Of a stretch of DNA of 64,000 nt, positions 62,382-64,000 are shown piece by piece. The notes beneath the pieces were generated by a model. It did no database searches and was not told the origin of the DNA. It saw only the letters and a program-made list of their open reading frames with translations. Every line of letters starts with the position of its first letter. Positions within the stretch are counted from its first letter, which is position 1. A program made the translations under genes and the position numbers. The stretch is from NCBI RefSeq assembly GCF_013868135.1, contig NZ_JACEMU010000017.1, forward strand, positions 137,853-201,852, given 5' to 3'. Source of the stretch: Paracoccus sp. S1E-3 (GTDB lineage: Bacteria; Pseudomonadota; Alphaproteobacteria; Rhodobacterales; Rhodobacteraceae).

Positions 62382-64000
62382 ATGACCCAAGCCGACTTCC
62401 TGAAACATCCGCCGCCCGCGCCGGTTTCCCTGCCGGGGGTCTCGATCACCGGGCCTGACCGCTTCTTCAACCGTGAGTTGAGCTGGCTCAGCTTCAACTG
62501 GCGCGTTCTGGATGAAGCCCGCAACAGCCGCGTGCCACTTCTGGAACGGCTGCGCTTTCTGGCGATTTCGGCCACCAATCTTGATGAATTCTACACCGTC
62601 CGCGTGGCCGGCCTGCGCGAACTGGCGCGCGAAGGCAACAACACCCCCTCCGAGGATGGTCGCACCCCGGCCGAACAGTTGCAGATCATCAACGCCGATG
62701 CGCGCCGGCTGATGGGCGCCCAGCAAGCGGTCTGGAACAGCCTCCGCAAGGAGATGGAGGCCGAGAATATCGCCATCCTCTCGCGCTCGCGGGTGACGCG
62801 GGCCGAGGCCGATTACCTGAACCGCCATTTCCGCGAGCAGGTCTTCCCGGTCCTGTCGCCGCTGGCCATCGACCCGGCGCATCCCTTCCCCTTCATTCCG
62901 AATACCGGTTTCTCGCTGGCGCTGGAACTGGCGCGCGAATCCGATGGCCGGCGGATGCAGGCGCTGCTGCCGATCCCCGCGCAGTTGCCCCGCTTTGTCC
63001 GGCTGCCCGGCACCTCGCGCTTTCTGCGGCTGGAAGACCTGCTGCTGATGAACCTGTCCAGCCTGTTTCCGGGCTATCGCGATACCGGCTCCTGCGCGTT
63101 CCGGGTGCTGCGCGACAGCGATCTGGAGGTCGAGGAGGAGGCCGAGGATCTGGTCCGGGAGTTCGAGACCGCCCTGAAGCGCCGCCGCCGGGGCAGCGTG
63201 ATCCGTCTGAAGATCACCGAGGGCGCCCCCGACGCGTTGCGCCGGACCATTATGGAGGAACTCCACGTTTCGCCCGACGAGGTGATCGAGGTCGCGGGCC
63301 TGCTGGGGATGGCCGACCTGAAGGAACTGGTGCTGGACGACCGCCGCGACCTGCAATGGCCGGCCTTCACGCCGCGGGTGCCGGAACGGGTGCAGGACCA
63401 TGATGGCGACATGTTCGCGGCGATCCGCCAGAAGGACATGCTGCTGCATCATCCTTACGAGACCTTCGACATGGTCATCCGCTATCTGCAACAGGCGGCG
63501 CGCGACCCCAATGTGCTGGCGATCAAGCAGACGCTGTATCGCACCAGCCGCGACAGCCCGATCGTCGAGGCGCTGTGCGAAGCCGCCGAATCCGGCAAAT
63601 CCGTCACCGCGCTGGTGGAGCTGAAAGCGCGCTTCGACGAGGCCGCGAATATCCGTCAGTCCCGGCGGCTGGAACGTGCGGGCGCGCATGTCGTCTATGG
63701 CTTCGTGAATTATAAGACCCATGCCAAGATCTCGACCGTGGTGCGGCGCGAAGGCGATGCGCTGGTAACCTATACCCATTACGGCACCGGCAACTATCAC
63801 CCGATTACCGCGCGCATCTATACCGACCTGTCGCTGTTCACCTGCGACGCGGCGCTGGGGCGCGATGCCACCAAGGTGTTCAATTTCCTGTCCGGCTACG
63901 TCCAGCCGGAAGGCCTGGAGAATATCGCGATCTCGCCCATCTCGCTGAAGGAGCGTCTGATCGAACTGATTGGGCGCGAGGCCGAATATGCCCGCGCCGG
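62382..64000 (+). CDS. ppk: Polyphosphate kinase 1, 3' end beyond the window
   Basis: 539 codons are visible of an expected ~700-730. The N-domain shows RFFNRELSWLSFNWRVLDEA and ISATNLDEFYTVRVAGLREL. The middle has SPLAIDPAHPFPFIPNTGFS, and the catalytic region has VNYKTHAKISTVVRR with His447, the likely phosphorylated residue. YTHYGTGNYHPITARIYTDL follows. The enzyme makes polyphosphate from ATP reversibly. The ATG at 62382 is the first Met in frame ahead of conserved sequence. Confidence 0.95.
   Translation, partial: MTQADFLKHPPPAPVSLPGVSITGPDRFFNRELSWLSFNWRVLDEARNSRVPLLERLRFLAISATNLDEFYTVRVAGLRELAREGNNTPSEDGRTPAEQLQIINADARRLMGAQQAVWNSLRKEMEAENIAILSRSRVTRAEADYLNRHFREQVFPVLSPLAIDPAHPFPFIPNTGFSLALELARESDGRRMQALLPIPAQLPRFVRLPGTSRFLRLEDLLLMNLSSLFPGYRDTGSCAFRVLRDSDLEVEEEAEDLVREFETALKRRRRGSVIRLKITEGAPDALRRTIMEELHVSPDEVIEVAGLLGMADLKELVLDDRRDLQWPAFTPRVPERVQDHDGDMFAAIRQKDMLLHHPYETFDMVIRYLQQAARDPNVLAIKQTLYRTSRDSPIVEALCEAAESGKSVTALVELKARFDEAANIRQSRRLERAGAHVVYGFVNYKTHAKISTVVRREGDALVTYTHYGTGNYHPITARIYTDLSLFTCDAALGRDATKVFNFLSGYVQPEGLENIAISPISLKERLIELIGREAEYARA

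Overview
The window is GC-rich alphaproteobacterial chromosome. The family mix points to Rhodobacterales, and Paracoccus or a near relative is most likely: a DUF1489 protein, a PerM-HdaA-Ppk1 run, an ImuA/ImuB/DnaE2 cassette with a GTTC-N7-GTTC LexA site, and a tandem-HTH LysR regulator. The genus is an inference; no rRNA or species marker is present.

Layout. 1-3.3 kb is a worn edge: the end of a VOC/glyoxalase gene, a TSUP permease scrap, a LysR regulator, an AbrB-family permease and a frameshifted GntR-type regulator. 3.3-16 kb is the forward arm of a type VI secretion system (T6SS): DUF6931 protein, tagH (FHA), tssA, tssB, tssC, hcp, tssE, tssF, tssG, tssH/clpV and a small unknown. 16-19.6 kb is a reverse-strand operon not usual for a T6SS: a TolQ/ExbB-like protein, two ExbD/TolR-like proteins, a TonB/TolA-like protein and two exported unknowns. 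A DUF1036 protein follows at 19.7 kb. 20.1-41.5 kb is the reverse T6SS arm, read from high to low coordinates: an exported PG-binding-like protein, a degenerate-LytM plus lytic transglycosylase protein, a 2305-residue autotransporter, tssK, tssL (OmpA-fused), tssM, tagF, pppA and ppkA. No tssJ, vgrG, PAAR or obvious effector gene is in the window.

41.6-51.5 kb holds a DUF475 membrane protein with a clear terminator, a periplasmic-glucan operon (opgG, opgH, opgC), and a divergent iron-uptake set (exbB, exbD, tonB, siderophore-interacting protein). 51.8-57.5 kb is the SOS mutagenesis cassette imuA-imuB-(68-codon ORF)-dnaE2 under a LexA box. 57.5-64 kb has a decayed TRAP permease scrap, a double-HTH LysR-type regulator, tRNA-Gly(CCC), a DUF1489 protein, an AI-2E/PerM-family protein, hdaA and the start of ppk1.

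How it may fit together. The T6SS carries the threonine phosphorylation pathway (PpkA kinase, PppA phosphatase, TagH FHA reader). A recurring D-R-T-x-[IL]-[GA] motif occurs five times (with variants) in the kinase N-terminus and twice in the TssL N-terminus, so both may dock to TagH. The nested TolQ/TolR/TolR/TonB-like operon, the LytM/transglycosylase protein and the giant autotransporter suggest an envelope-remodelling module attached to this T6SS. One of its two ExbD-like proteins has Asn in place of the proton-carrying Asp. That composite is the most likely novel system here.
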